Source of the DNA: Chamaelirium japonicum
Lineage: Eukaryota > Streptophyta > Magnoliopsida > Liliales > Melanthiaceae
DNA: 64,000 nt
Assembly (NCBI GenBank): GCA_947650365.1
Contig: OX393555.1
Coordinates: forward strand, 17,657,424 to 17,721,423
Direction: 5' to 3'
Position numbers and translations under genes: made by a program
In this document: piece after piece, positions 8,837 to 20,399 of the stretch
Numbering within the stretch: the stretch's first letter is position 1
Layout of the letters: every line of letters starts with the position of its first letter
The notes under the pieces: model-generated
What the model was told of the DNA's origin: nothing
Databases searched by the model: none
Seen by the model: the letters and a program-made list of their open reading frames with translations, nothing else

Positions 8837-9490
8837 GGTATACCCTCTTGGCCTCCTCGGACGCCGGTGGTGGCTCCAGGGAGGCTGGGACCATGGGATC
8901 GGTGCGCTCGTGGGGTGGATCTGGTCCTAGATCGTCCCCCGTGTAGATGGGGGCTCCTCCGGCGCCGGATTTTATCTTCGTCTTGTCGGATTTGCGGCTG
9001 CAGCAACTGCTCCGATCATCGGCGTCCAATATGCAACGGAGGTGTGGTTCTCCATCGAATCTAGCTGGAGCGTCACATCTGGCCCTGGCCCCCTTTGTTG
9101 GCGTTGGTGGATGTCCGAATCGCCTCCCCTAGCCAGCGGCACGGGTCTCGGAACTGGGGTGGAGCCGGCGATCGATGGCAGGGGGTGTGAGTTTGCAAAC
9201 CCTCCTTCCTTATCGGCTACCGGAGATGGTGGTGATGACCCGATCGTGAGTTTGGTTACTTTTTGGGTTGTTTCCCCTTTGTTGTGTCTGTAATTCTTTT
9301 TTTTTTTTGCTTTGTCCTCTTTGCCGCCGGCGAAGATGGTTCCGGCTGCCGGTGGGTGACAGTTTCAGCCTGCGTGTGGTGTGTTGTCGCTGGAGGGGCG
9401 GGTTATGGTATCGTCATGGGGCGGTATGTGTGGTGATCAGGGGCGATACTGTCCCGGTCCAGCCAAAACCGATGGCCAGTACATACTGAT
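8837..9490. repeat. GC-rich repeat after the TBL stop, copy 2 of the 20-105 family
   Basis: From about 8850 the sequence shares ordered blocks with positions 20-105. It continues as GC-rich, T-run-containing DNA (T run at about 9297-9308; GCCGCCGGCGAAGATGG at about 9323). This could be the 5' part of a LINE or a similar retroelement. Any TBL 3' UTR must run into it. Open frames of 60-113 codons in several overlapping frames reflect GC content, not coding. Confidence 0.45.
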
Positions 9491-10084
9491 ATCGATCAGT
9501 TTTTTGAACCATGCTCCTATCCTAATTGAGCTTTTGAACCTGTTTGTTTTTAGGACCCACAAAGTAAAGGCTAGTAAATCTGATTTCCTTCTTGTTGTTT
9601 GTATTGATCAGTTAATTAAACCATTATTTCTGGAGGACCATTTGGATTGACCAGTATAATAAATTAGAAAGTTTTACTTGCACATTATTGAGAAGTAAAC
9701 AACTGAATTTGGTGGTAAACATTCATTCTTTTTTATATGCACTGAAATGAATTTTTTAGTAAAATATTATGCTATTCCGTGATCTTCATAATATTTCATG
9801 AAATATATTGTTTTTGAAGAGCTTGAAATGAGGGTCAAAATTGACATTTCAAACCTTACTATTGGGTTAGGTTTCACTATAGTGTAGAAATTGTACCGAT
9901 AGTGGTTACCCTAAATCGGACTTGGTCCCGATGTTCAAAAACTCAAAACTTGGACTCAACTCGAAAGCCAGCCAAGTAAACTCGGTCTGACTCGACCAAA
10001 TAACTCAACTTGAAATCTAGTCGAGTCGCATTGACTCGGCCTGACTCAGTCGATTTTTATCGAGTTTTTAAACAGTTCTTGATC
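9491..10084. other. AT-rich intergenic, with second GACTCG-rich fragment
   Basis: 9491-9910 is AT-rich with no recognised feature. About 9915-10075 holds ACTCG, GACTCGACC and CGAGTCG words related to the intronic repeat at about 7820-8000. Confidence 0.4.
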
Positions 10085-10155
10085 CAACCCGTACCCAACC
10101 GAACCGAACATGAAGTTGGGCTAGGTTGTGTAACCCTAACTAGGGTCAGCGAGCT
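10085..10155. repeat. dispersed repeat shared with 1944-2030
   Basis: Carries the same ordered words as 1944-2030 (AACCGAAC, GAACATGAAGTTGGG, TAGGTTGTG, CTAACTAGGGTCAGC). It is followed to about 10290 by a CCACCA-rich stretch that yields a proline/threonine/histidine-rich open frame of low complexity. Confidence 0.6.
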
Positions 10156-10436
10156 CCACCATTGTTGCCCACCTCCACCACCATCGCAAACCACCTCCAC
10201 TATCGTTACCCACCGCCTAGCCACCACCAACACCACCGCCCCTGCCCATCACTTACCTCCCCACAACAATCCACCACCACCACCACTCATCCACTAATTT
10301 TATCATTTTAAATCATTAATGATACTTTTGTCCAAGAAAATCCATATTTGAAGCAAACGGACAATTATAGAATATTCTAGAAATATTTCTTTAATATGGA
10401 TGTTAGTTAACTAGATGGGTATATCTGACTTAAGAT
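10156..10436. other. CCACCA-rich stretch, then unique AT-rich DNA up to the satellite
   Basis: The CCACCA-rich part runs to about 10290. About 10295-10436 is AT-rich with nothing recognised. The first satellite similarity begins near 10437. Confidence 0.45.
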
Positions 10437-10584
10437 TTAATTATTATTGTTAGGTGGGGGTCATGAGAAAATAGTGAGCGATTTTGGTCCCCAAATGTAG
10501 GGAGTCTGGTAGCGATCCTAAAAATATGGAGCATATGTCGAGACTCTTGGAGTATATTTTGGGGAGGAGTGCTCGATTTGTATA
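10437..10584 (+). repeat. first satellite monomer (array edge)
   Basis: This is the outermost monomer: GGTGGGGGTC, ATGAGAAAATAG, GAGCGATTTTGG, then GTCTGGTAGCGATCC and GGAGTGCTCGATTTGTATA. It is cut by the LTR-like insertion at 10585. Confidence 0.85.
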
Positions 10585-10801
10585 TGTCATGCCCCTTACT
10601 CTGAGTAGTAGCCAACCATAAGCAACTTAACCTACGACTAGTGTTGGCTTCCCAGAAAACACACTAAACACTCGCTCGGCAACTCGACAAGCTTATCGAA
10701 AAAACACAAAAACATTTGAAAACTCACAAGTGCTACATCAAAAGGAAAAAAAACACCCTTAAATCATTTTATTAATAAAGAAAATATTACGGATTTTTAC
10801 A
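10585..10801. mobile_element. solo LTR-like insertion, 217 bp, in satellite
   Basis: It starts TGTCATGCCCC and ends TTTTTACA (TG...CA). The flanking 5 bases are GTATA (10580-10584) and ATATA (10802-10806). Removing the insert and one copy restores the satellite word GATTTGTATATAATTTAC, which fixes both ends to the base. TGTCA-GCCCC starts are common in plant Ty3/gypsy LTRs; the family call is inference. No PBS or internal region is seen. Confidence 0.75.
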
Positions 10802-10864
10802 ATATATAATTTACTTATGGTTGTTGGGTGGGTTCCTGAGAAAATTGGGAGCGATTTTGGCTCC
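10802..10864 (+). repeat. satellite fragment between two insertions
   Basis: It continues the interrupted monomer (TATATAATTTACTTATGG, GGGAGCGATTTTGGCTCC) up to the next insertion. Confidence 0.85.
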
Positions 10865-12240
10865 TGACCTTCTCCGACCACACCAGTATTCTTAGCCGAT
10901 TGAGTTGTAGTTATATGGTTAAATACCGATATCGTCCTCTGGGATTGCGATTAGATAAACTTAGGGTAATTCTTGGAACTGGATCAATTAGAGAAAAATA
11001 TTTGTTCAAAATTAGCAACTAATTTAAACTAAGAATAAAAGATAAACTAAACGAAATATATGATAGAGAAGATCTAGGGCAGAGAATCCACTACTAGCTC
11101 CGAACTAGGCTATTCTATGCTAATTAGGGTTGTTATTTTGATGGATCGTTTCGACCAGCCATGACTAAGGGGCTATAATGGAATCTCAACGATAGTGTCT
11201 ACAATCTTCAACGGTATGAATTTTCTTTGGTTGGCATGATCCGTCCTTTGAGGCACGGATCGTCTTCCCTTAGCACAACTCATCTCATGAAAGATTAATA
11301 GGTAAAATAAGATGCCCTACCATCACGCACATGGCATGCACTATCTTTAGTTTAGCATGACCCCTTCTTTAGGGGCACATATCATCTTCCTAAGCATGGT
11401 GCATTTGTTACGTGATGGTGGGTTAGATTAAGATTCAAAGTAAGGCAAAGACATGATTGATTCAATTCCCGAACACATATTTTTTATCATCAACATTCAA
11501 GATTGAGAAACGAACAATGAGTAAAAGAACTTAATGAACTTTGTCAATCATTATTCCAATTGAAATAGATAAGCCTTAACTAGATATAAAATAGTCATAG
11601 TAACAAAATCTAGGGCTTCATCAAAATCCTAGAATAAAGCTTAGCCGAGCATGGTGAAGATGGTGATGAAGGTGTTGGCGAAGATGAACGATAAGCGATC
11701 CATGGCGGCTTTTATTATTCTTTTCTCCTAAAGCTCTCCTCTGAAGTGGATATGAAGAACTATATTCGGATTGTTTTCTTGAAAGGAGATGGCGTATATA
11801 TAGCCTTTATAGCATAAGAGATTATGGTGCATCGTAACTTGATCTTGGTTATCCAAATTAGGGTAGTCGGGTGATCTTAATGCCATGTCTGATCGATCGA
11901 CGTGTAGGTCCGATCGATTGAATAACATGAATTCTCTATCTGCAAAAATCAATGATAGTTGATTGATCGGCGCTAAGGCTAGATTGATCGGACAATGTAT
12001 TCCCTCTGTCTACAAGGAAGCTGGCTGTGGGGGTGCCTTCGGAGGTTGCTTTTCCTATGAGTTGCTCATAGTCTTTCTTGCTGACTTGTTGTCAATGCTC
12101 CATCTTATACTCTTTTTGCCTTAAGTAGTTATTGTCCTATCAATCATAAAAACATACTTAATTAAATCAATTTAGTACAGATGTAGCATGAATAAGCAAG
12201 ACTTTAGAGGTATGGATACAATGTACTTACACACCGATCA
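10865..12240. mobile_element. solo LTR-like insertion, 1,376 bp, in satellite
   Basis: The ends are TGACC and GATCA (TG...CA, with TGA/TCA inverted). The flanking 5 bases are GCTCC (10860-10864) and ACTCC (12241-12245). Joining across one copy restores the satellite run GGCTCC-CTAAATATA. This fits a solo LTR of a larger element. The interior has no domain-bearing open frame. It contains CAACTCC- and GATCGATC-type words and a GTATATATAG TATA-like site at about 11792. Open frames inside (longest 74 codons) are not convincing. Confidence 0.7.
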
Positions 12241-14940
12241 ACTCCCTAAATATAAGGAGTTCGATAGTGATCCAAAAAAATAAGGAGGCGCATGACAAGG
12301 CTCTTGGAGGGTGTTTTGGGAAGAAGTGCTCAATTTATATATAATTTACTTATAGTTGTCGGGTGGGGGTCCTGAGGAAATATGAGCGATTTTTGCTCTC
12401 CAAATGTACGGACTCTGGTAGCGATCCAAAAAATAGGAAGGCACATAGAGAGGCTCTTGGAGGGTGTTTTGCGGAGGAGTGCTCGATTTGTATATAATTT
12501 ACTTATGGTTATCGGATGGGGGTCCTGAGAAAATAGAGAGTGATTTTGGCTCTCCAAATATAAAGAGTTTGGTAACAATCTCAAAAATAGGAAGACAGAC
12601 AACGAGACTCTTGGAGGGTGTTTTAGAGAGGAATGCTTGATTTGTATATAATTTACTTATTGTTGTCAGGTGGGGATTTTGAGAAAATAGGGAGTAATTT
12701 TGGCTCTCCAAATACAGGAAGCTTGGTAGCGATCCCAAAAATAGGGAAGAAAATGACGAGGCTCTTGGAGGGTGTTTTTGGGCTGAAGGAATGCTTGATT
12801 TGTATATAATTTACTTATGATTGTCAAATAGGGGTCCTGAGAAAATAAGGAGCAATTTTGGCTCCCCAAGTATAAGGGGTCTGGTAGCGATCTTAAAAAT
12901 AGGAAGGCACATGACTAGACTTTTAGAGTGTGTTTTGAGGAGTGCTCGATTTGTATATAATTTACGTATGGTGGTCGGGTGTGAGTCCCAAGAAATTAGA
13001 AAATTTTTTTGGCTTTCCAAATATAGAGTCTTTTAGTGATCTTAAAAATAGGAAGGCATTTAGCGAGACTCTCAGAGGGTGTTTTGGAAAGGAATGCTTG
13101 ATTTATATATAAATTACTTATAGCTGTCGGGTGAGATTCCTGAGAAAATAGGGAGCGTTTTTGGCTCCCCAATGTATGGATTCTGATAACAATCTCAAAA
13201 ATAGGGAGACACAAGCGATGCTCTTGGAGGGTATTTTGAGGAAGAGTTCTCGATTTGTATATAATTTATATATGGTTGTCAGGTAGGGGTCTTGAGAAAA
13301 TAGCGAGCAATTTTGGCTCTCCAAATATTGAAAATCTGGTAGCGATCCAAAAATTAGGGAGTCACATGGCGAGACTCTTGGAGGGTATTTTGGGAAAAAG
13401 TGTATGATTTGTACATTATTTACTTATTGGTGTTGGGTGGGAGTCTTAAGAAAATAGGAATCGATTTTTAGCTTTCCAAATATTATGAGTATGGTAGCGG
13501 TCCAAAAAATAGGAATGCATATAGCGAGGCTCATGTAGAGTGTTTTGGTGAGGAGTGCTCGATTTATATATAATTTACTAATGGTTGTTAGGTAGGGGTC
13601 TTGAGAAAATAGGGAGTGATTTTGACACCCAAAATATAGACAATCTAGTAGCGATCACGAAAATAAGAAGTCACATAATGAGACTTTTGGAGGGTATTTT
13701 GGGGAAGAATACTCGATTTGTATATTATTTACTTATTGTTATCGGGTGGGGGTCTTGAGAAAATAGAAAATGAGTTTGGCTTCCCAAATATAGGTAGTCT
13801 AGTAGTGCATATAAAAATAGGGAGGTATATGGCGATGCTCTTAGATGATTTTTTGGAGAGGAGTACTCGATTTATATATAATTTACTTATAGTTATTGGG
13901 TGGGGTCCTTATAAAATAGGGAGCAATTTTGGCTCCTCGAATATAGGTAGTTTGGTATTAATCCCAAATATAGGGAGGCACATAGTATGGCTCCTGGAGG
14001 ATATTTTGGAGAGGGTACTCGATTTGTATATAATTTACTTATGGTTGTCGGGTGGGGGTCATGAGAAAATTGGAAGCAATTTTTGCTTCTTGAATATAGG
14101 GAGGCTGGTAGCGAGCTCATAAATAAGAAGATATATGACAAGACTTTTAGAGAGTGTTTTGGAGAGAAGTGCTCGATTTGTATATAATTTACTTATGGTT
14201 ATCGGGTTGGGGCTTAAGACAATAGGGAGCAATTTTAGCTCCTCAAATGTAGAGTCTAGTAACGATCCTAAAAATAGAGACACATGACGAGATTTATGGA
14301 GGGTATTTTGGGAAAAAATGCTCGATTTGTATATATATTTTTTTATTATTGTCGGTTGCAGGTTCTGATAAAATATAGTGCTATTTTTGCTCTCCAAGTA
14401 TAGGGAGTCTGGTTGCAATCCTACAAATAAAAAGGCACATGACGAGGCTTTTAGATGGTGTTTTGGGAAAGATTATTTGATTTGTATATAAATTACTTAT
14501 GACTGTTGGTTGTGAGTCAAGAAAAAATAGGGAACGATTTGGGCATCCTAAATATAGGGAGTCTGGTAGTCATCCAAAAAATACGGGGCATATGGCGAGA
14601 CTTTTGGAGGGTGTTTTGGGAAAGAATGCTTGATTTCGATATAATTTACTTATGGTTGTTGGGGAACCTGAGAAAATAGAAAGTAATTTTTTCTCGCCAA
14701 ATGTAGGGAGTTTGGTAATGATACCAAAAATAGGAAGGCATATAGTAAGGCTTTTAGAGGGTGTGTTGGGGAAGAGTGCTCGATTTATACATATATAATT
14801 TACTTATGGGTGGGTGTCCTAAGAAAATAGAGAGTAATTTTTTTCTCCTAAATATAGAGTTCAGTAACGATCCCAAAATAGGAAGGCACATGGTGAGTTT
14901 CCTTAAGGGTGTTTTGTAGAGGGCGCTCAATTTGTATATA

Positions 14941-15105
14941 ATTTACTTATGGTTATCGGTAGTGGTTTTGAAAAATACCCCCACCGATAACTATAAATAA
15001 ATTATATATAAATAATAAATATATACAAATCCCATATGTCTCGATATTTGGGATTTATAAAAATATTTAAGATTGCAAGTAATCCCAAATATCGAGAGAC
15101 ACATA
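14941..15105. repeat. local inverted duplication inside the satellite
   Basis: Forward satellite at 14941-14963 (ATTTACTTATGGTTATCGGT) is followed at about 14980-15003 by its reverse complement (CCACCGATAACTATAAATAA). The region continues through AT-rich DNA to a second hairpin pair, TCTCGATATTTGGGATT (about 15038-15055) against AATCCCAAATATCGAGAGA (about 15087-15105). It is the only clear strand switch I found in the array. Confidence 0.8.
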
Positions 15106-17956
15106 GCTAGACTTTTAGAGGATATTTTGGGGAGGAGTGATCGATTTGTAAATTATTTACATATGGTTATCTGTAGGTGTCATGAGAAAATAGGAAGCGA
15201 TTTTTACTCAAATCTGAGGAGTATGCTATTGTTATGAAAAATATAAAGGCACATGGCAAGTCTCTTGGAGGGAGTTTTGGTAAGAAGTGCTCGTTTTGTA
15301 TATAATTTATTTATGGTTGTCTAGTGGGGTTTTGAGAATTCAGGAGTAATTTTGACTCACCAAATATAGAAAGTCTGGTAAAGATCCCAAAAATAGGAAG
15401 GCACATGACAAGGCTCTTGGAGGGTTTTTTGTTGAAGAGTGCTCGATTTGTATATAATATTTACTTATATTGTCGGGTAGGGGTCCTAAGAAAATAGAAT
15501 ATGATTTTGGTTTCCTAAATATAGGGAGTCTCGTAGAGATCCCAAAAATAGGGAGGCACATAGCGAAGCTTTTTGATGGTATTTTGGAAAAGAGTGCTCA
15601 ATTTATATATAATTTAACTATGGTTGTTAGATAGGAGTCTTGAGAAAAAAAGGGAGTGATTTTGGTTCCCCAAATATAGGGAGTCTTGTAGTGATCCTAA
15701 AAATAGGGAGGCACATGGCGAGGCGCTTGAAGGATTTTTTTGGAAATGAGTACTCTATTTGTATATAATTTACTAATGATTATCGAGTGGGGGTCCTGAG
15801 AAAATAAGTAACGATTTTGGCTCCTTATATATATGTAGTCCGATATTGATTCCAAATATAGGGTGGCACATAGTAGGGCTCTTAGAGGATATTTTGGAGA
15901 GGGTGCTCGATTTGTATATAATTTTCTTACGGTTATTTGGGGGAATCTTAAGATAATAGGAAGCAATTTTGACTCCCCAAATATAGAGAGTCCGATAGCG
16001 ATCCCAAAAATTGAGAGGCACATGGCTTGACTTTTGGAGGGTATTTAGGGGATGAGTGCTCGATTTGTATATAATTTATATATGGTTGTTAGGAAGGGAT
16101 CTTAGGAAAATATAAAATGATTTTGACTTCCTAAATATAGGGAGCCTGGTAGTGATCATAAAAATATAGAGGCATATGGTGAGACTCTTGGAGGATATTT
16201 TGGGAATATATGGAGGTTCTTAGAGGGTGTTTTGAAGAGGAGTGCTCGATTTATATATAATATACTTTTGATTGTCCGGTGGGGGTCATGAGAAAATAGG
16301 GAGCAATTTTGGCTCCTTAAATGTAGGAAGTCTGGTAACGATCGCAAAAATAAGACAACACTTAGCGAGATACTTGAATGGAGTTTTAAGAAGGAGTGCT
16401 CAATTTGTATATAATTACTTATAGATATCAGGTGTGGGTCCTGAGAAAATAGGGATCGATGCTAGCTCTCCAAATACAAGGAGTTTGGTATTGATCCCAA
16501 ATATAGGGAGACACATAGCAAAACTCTTGGAGAGTATTTTGGAGAGGGTACTTGATTTTTATATTTTTACTTATGGTTGTCAGGTGATAGTCCTAAGAAA
16601 ATAGGAGATAATTTTGGTTCCTTAAATACAAAAAGTCTGGTAGCGATCAGAAAAATATAAAGGGATATGGTTATACTTTTATAGGGTATTTTAGAAAGGA
16701 GTGCTTGATTTGTATATAATTTACTTCTGATTGTCGGGTGAAAGTCATTAAAAAATGAGTGATTTTGGCTCTATAAATATAGGGAGTCTGGTAGCAATCC
16801 AAAAAATAGGAAGGCACATGGTGAGACTTGTGGAGGATATTTTGAGCAGAAGTGCTCGATTTATATATAATTTACTTATGGTTGTTGGGTGGGAGTCCTG
16901 AGAAATAGAAAGTGATTTTTTGCTCTGCAAATATAGGGAGTATGATAGCGATCACAAAATAGAAAGGTAAATATCGAGGCACTTAGAGGATATTTTGAGG
17001 AGGAGTTCTTGATTTGTATATAACTTACTTATGGTTATCGGGTAGGTATTCTGAGAAAATAGGGAGCTATTTTAGCTCTACAAATATAGGGAGTCTGGAT
17101 GTGATCCAAAAAACTGGAAGGCAAATGCTGAGACTCTTGGAGGGTGTTTTGCGGAGGAGTATTTTTGATTTGTATATAATTTACTTATGATTATCGGGTG
17201 GGGGTCCTAAGAAAATAGAAAGTGATTTTATCTCACCAAATACACTAAGTTCGGTATTGATCCTAAATATAGGGAAGCACATGGCGAGAATCTTGGAGTG
17301 TACTCTAGTTATGGTTCTCGATTTGTATATTATTTACTTATGGTATTAGGGTGGGGGTCCTGAAAAAATTAAAAGCGATTTTGGCTCCCCAAATATAGGG
17401 TGTCTAATAGCGATAAAAAAATAATAAAGAATATGACTACTTTTGAAGGGTATTTCGGATAGTAGTGCTCGATTTATATATAATTTACTTATAGTTATCG
17501 GGTGAGGGGTCCTAAGAAAATAAGGAGCGATTATGGCTCCTCAAATATAAAAAATCACATAGCGATTCCAAAAATAGAAAGGCACATATGGAGGCTCCTA
17601 GATAATGTTTTGGACATGAGTGCTCGATTTGGATATAATTTATTTATCGTTATTAGGTAGTCGTTTTGAGGAAATAAGGAGTGATTTTCGCTCCCCAAAT
17701 ATAGGGAGTCTAGTAGTAATAAAAAAATAAAGAGGCACTTGGCGAGGCTTTTAGAGCGTGTTTTGGGAAGGTGTGCTCGATTTGTATATAATTTACTTAG
17801 TGTTGTAGGTGAGGGTCCTAAGAAAATAGGGAGCAATTTTGGCTCTCCAAATTCAAAGAGTCTGGTAGCGATCTTAAAAACAGGAAGGTACACGATGAGC
17901 CTCTTTAAGGGTGTTTTGTGGAGGAGTACTTGATTTATATATTATTTACTTGTTGT

Positions 17957-17973
17957 CGGGGGCGGGGGGGGGG
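17957..17973. repeat. poly-G expansion within a satellite monomer
   Basis: The normal GTCGGGTGGGGGTC stretch is replaced here by a run of more than ten G. The same place in a class B monomer is expanded at about 48749-48765. This marks a slippage-prone spot. Confidence 0.75.
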
Positions 17974-20399
17974 GGTCTTGAGAAAATAAAAAGCGATTTT
18001 GGCTCTCCAAATATAGAGAGTTTGGTAGCGATCTAGAAATTATGGTTATCAGGTGGGGTTTCTAAGAAAATAGGAAGCGATTTTGGCTACCCAAATATAT
18101 GGAGTCTAGTAGTGATCCCAAAATTAGGGAGTCATAGGGTGAGGATCTTGGAGGGTATTCAGGGAAAGAGTGCTTGATTTGTATATTATTGACTTGTTAT
18201 TGGGTGAGTGGTCTTGAAAAAATAAGAAGCGATTTTGGCTCTCCAAATATAGATAGTCTGGTTGCGATCCTAAAAATAAGGAGGCACATGGCGAGGCTCT
18301 TGGAGGGTGTTTTGGAAAGGAGTGCTCGATTTATATATTAGTTATGGTTATTGGGTTGGGATTCTAAGAAAATAGTGAATGTTTTTGGCTAGCTAAATAT
18401 AGGGAGTCTGGTAGTAATATCAAAAATAGGAAGGCATATGGGCAGATTTTTTAAGGGTGTTTTAGGTAGGAGTGCTCGATTTATGTATAATTTACTTATG
18501 GTTGTCGGGTGTGGATCTTGAGAAAATAGAGAGCAATTTTGGCTCTCCAAATTTAGGGAGTCTGGTAGCAATCGATCCCAAAAATAGGAAGGCACATGGC
18601 GAGTCTCCTAGAGGATATTTTGGAAAGGAGTGCTTGATTTTTATATAATTTACTTATGGTTCTCAAGTGGGGGTTCTGAGAAAATAAGGAGTGATTTTTG
18701 GCTCCCCAAATATAGGGAGTCTGTACCAATTCCAAAAATTAGTAAGCACATTTGTGAAACTTTTGCAACGTGTTTTGGGGAAGCATACTCATTTTGTATA
18801 TAAGTTACTTATGGTTATCGGGTGGGGGTCTTGAAAAAATAAGGAGAGATTTTAACACACCAAATACCAAATATAGAAAGTCTAGATGCGATCACAATAA
18901 TAGGAAGGCACATGACGAGTTTCTTGGCAGGTATTTTAGTGAGGAGTGCTCAATTTTTATATATTTTACTTATTGTCAGGTGGGGAACCTGAGAAAATAG
19001 GGAATAATTTTGCCTCCCCAATTATAGGTTGTCTGGTAGCGATTCAAAAAATAAGAAGGCACATGGCGTGACTCTTGAAGAGTGTTTTGGGAAGTAATAC
19101 TCGATTAGTATATAATTTACTTATTGTTATTGAGTGAGGGTCTTAAGAAAATAGGGAATATTTTTCGCTCTCTAAATATAGAAATTCTGGTAGTAATCCC
19201 AAAAATAGAGAGGTCTATGTCAAGACTCTTGGAGGGTGCATAGAGAGAAGTGCTCGATTAGTATATAATTTGATTATGGTTGTCAAGTGGGAGTCTTAAT
19301 AAAATAGAAAGCGATTTTGGCTCCCCAAATATAGGGAGTTTAGTAGTAATTCTGAAAATAGGGAGGTATATGACAAAGTTCTTGGATGGTATTTAGAGAG
19401 AAGTTCTCATTTTGTATATAATTTACTTATACTTAATTGGTAGGGGTCTTGAGAAAAAAGGAAGTGCGATTAGCTTTCCAAATATAGGAAGTCTCGTAGT
19501 GATTCCTAAATTACGAATGTACATAGCGAGGCTCTTGGAGGATATTTTGGAAAGAAGTGCTCGATGTGTATATAATTTACTTATGGTTATCGGGTGAGGT
19601 TTTTAAGAAAATTGGAAGTGATTTTGGCTCCTTAAATATAGGGAGTCTGATAGTGATTTTGAAAATAAAGAGGTACATAGCAAGGCTCTTGGAGGGTATT
19701 TTGGAGAAGAGTGCTCAATTTTTATATAATTTACTTATAATTATTGGGTAGGGGTCTTGAAAAAAATTTAGAAGCGATTTTGGCTCCCCAAATATAGGGA
19801 GTCTGATATCGATCCAAAATATAGGGTGGTATACAGTATGGCTCTTAGAGGATATTTTGAGGAGGGTACTCGATTTGTATACAATTTACTTATGGTTATC
19901 GTGTGGGAGTCCTGAGAAAATAGAGAGTAATTTTGGCTATCAAAAATAGGGAGTCTGGTAACGATTCCAAAAATAGGGAGGCTTATGGCAAGGCTTTTGG
20001 AGGGTGTTTAGAGAAAAGTGCTCGATTTATATATAAATTACTTATGGTTACTGGGTCGGGGTTGTTGAAAAAATAGAAAGCGATTTTGGCTCCCCAAATA
20101 TAGGGAGTCTAGTAGTGTCTAGTAATTAGGAGACACATCGTGAGTCTATTGGAGGGTGTTTTGGGGAGGAGTGCTTGATTTGAATATAATTTACTTATAA
20201 TTATGGGGTAGGGGTCCTAAAAAAAATAGGGAGTGATTTTGGCTCTCCAAATATAGAAAGTTCGATATCGATTCAAAATATAGGAAGACATATGACGAGT
20301 CTCTTGGAGGGTCTTTTGGGGATGGTCCTCTATTTATATATAATTTACTTATTATTGTCAGGTGGGGGTTCTAAAAGGATAGAGAGTAATTTTGGTTCC

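Noticed and set aside
10010-10297. A 95-codon open frame rich in Pro, Thr and His
   Set aside because: It reads a dispersed repeat (shared with 1944-2030) followed by CCACCA low-complexity DNA.
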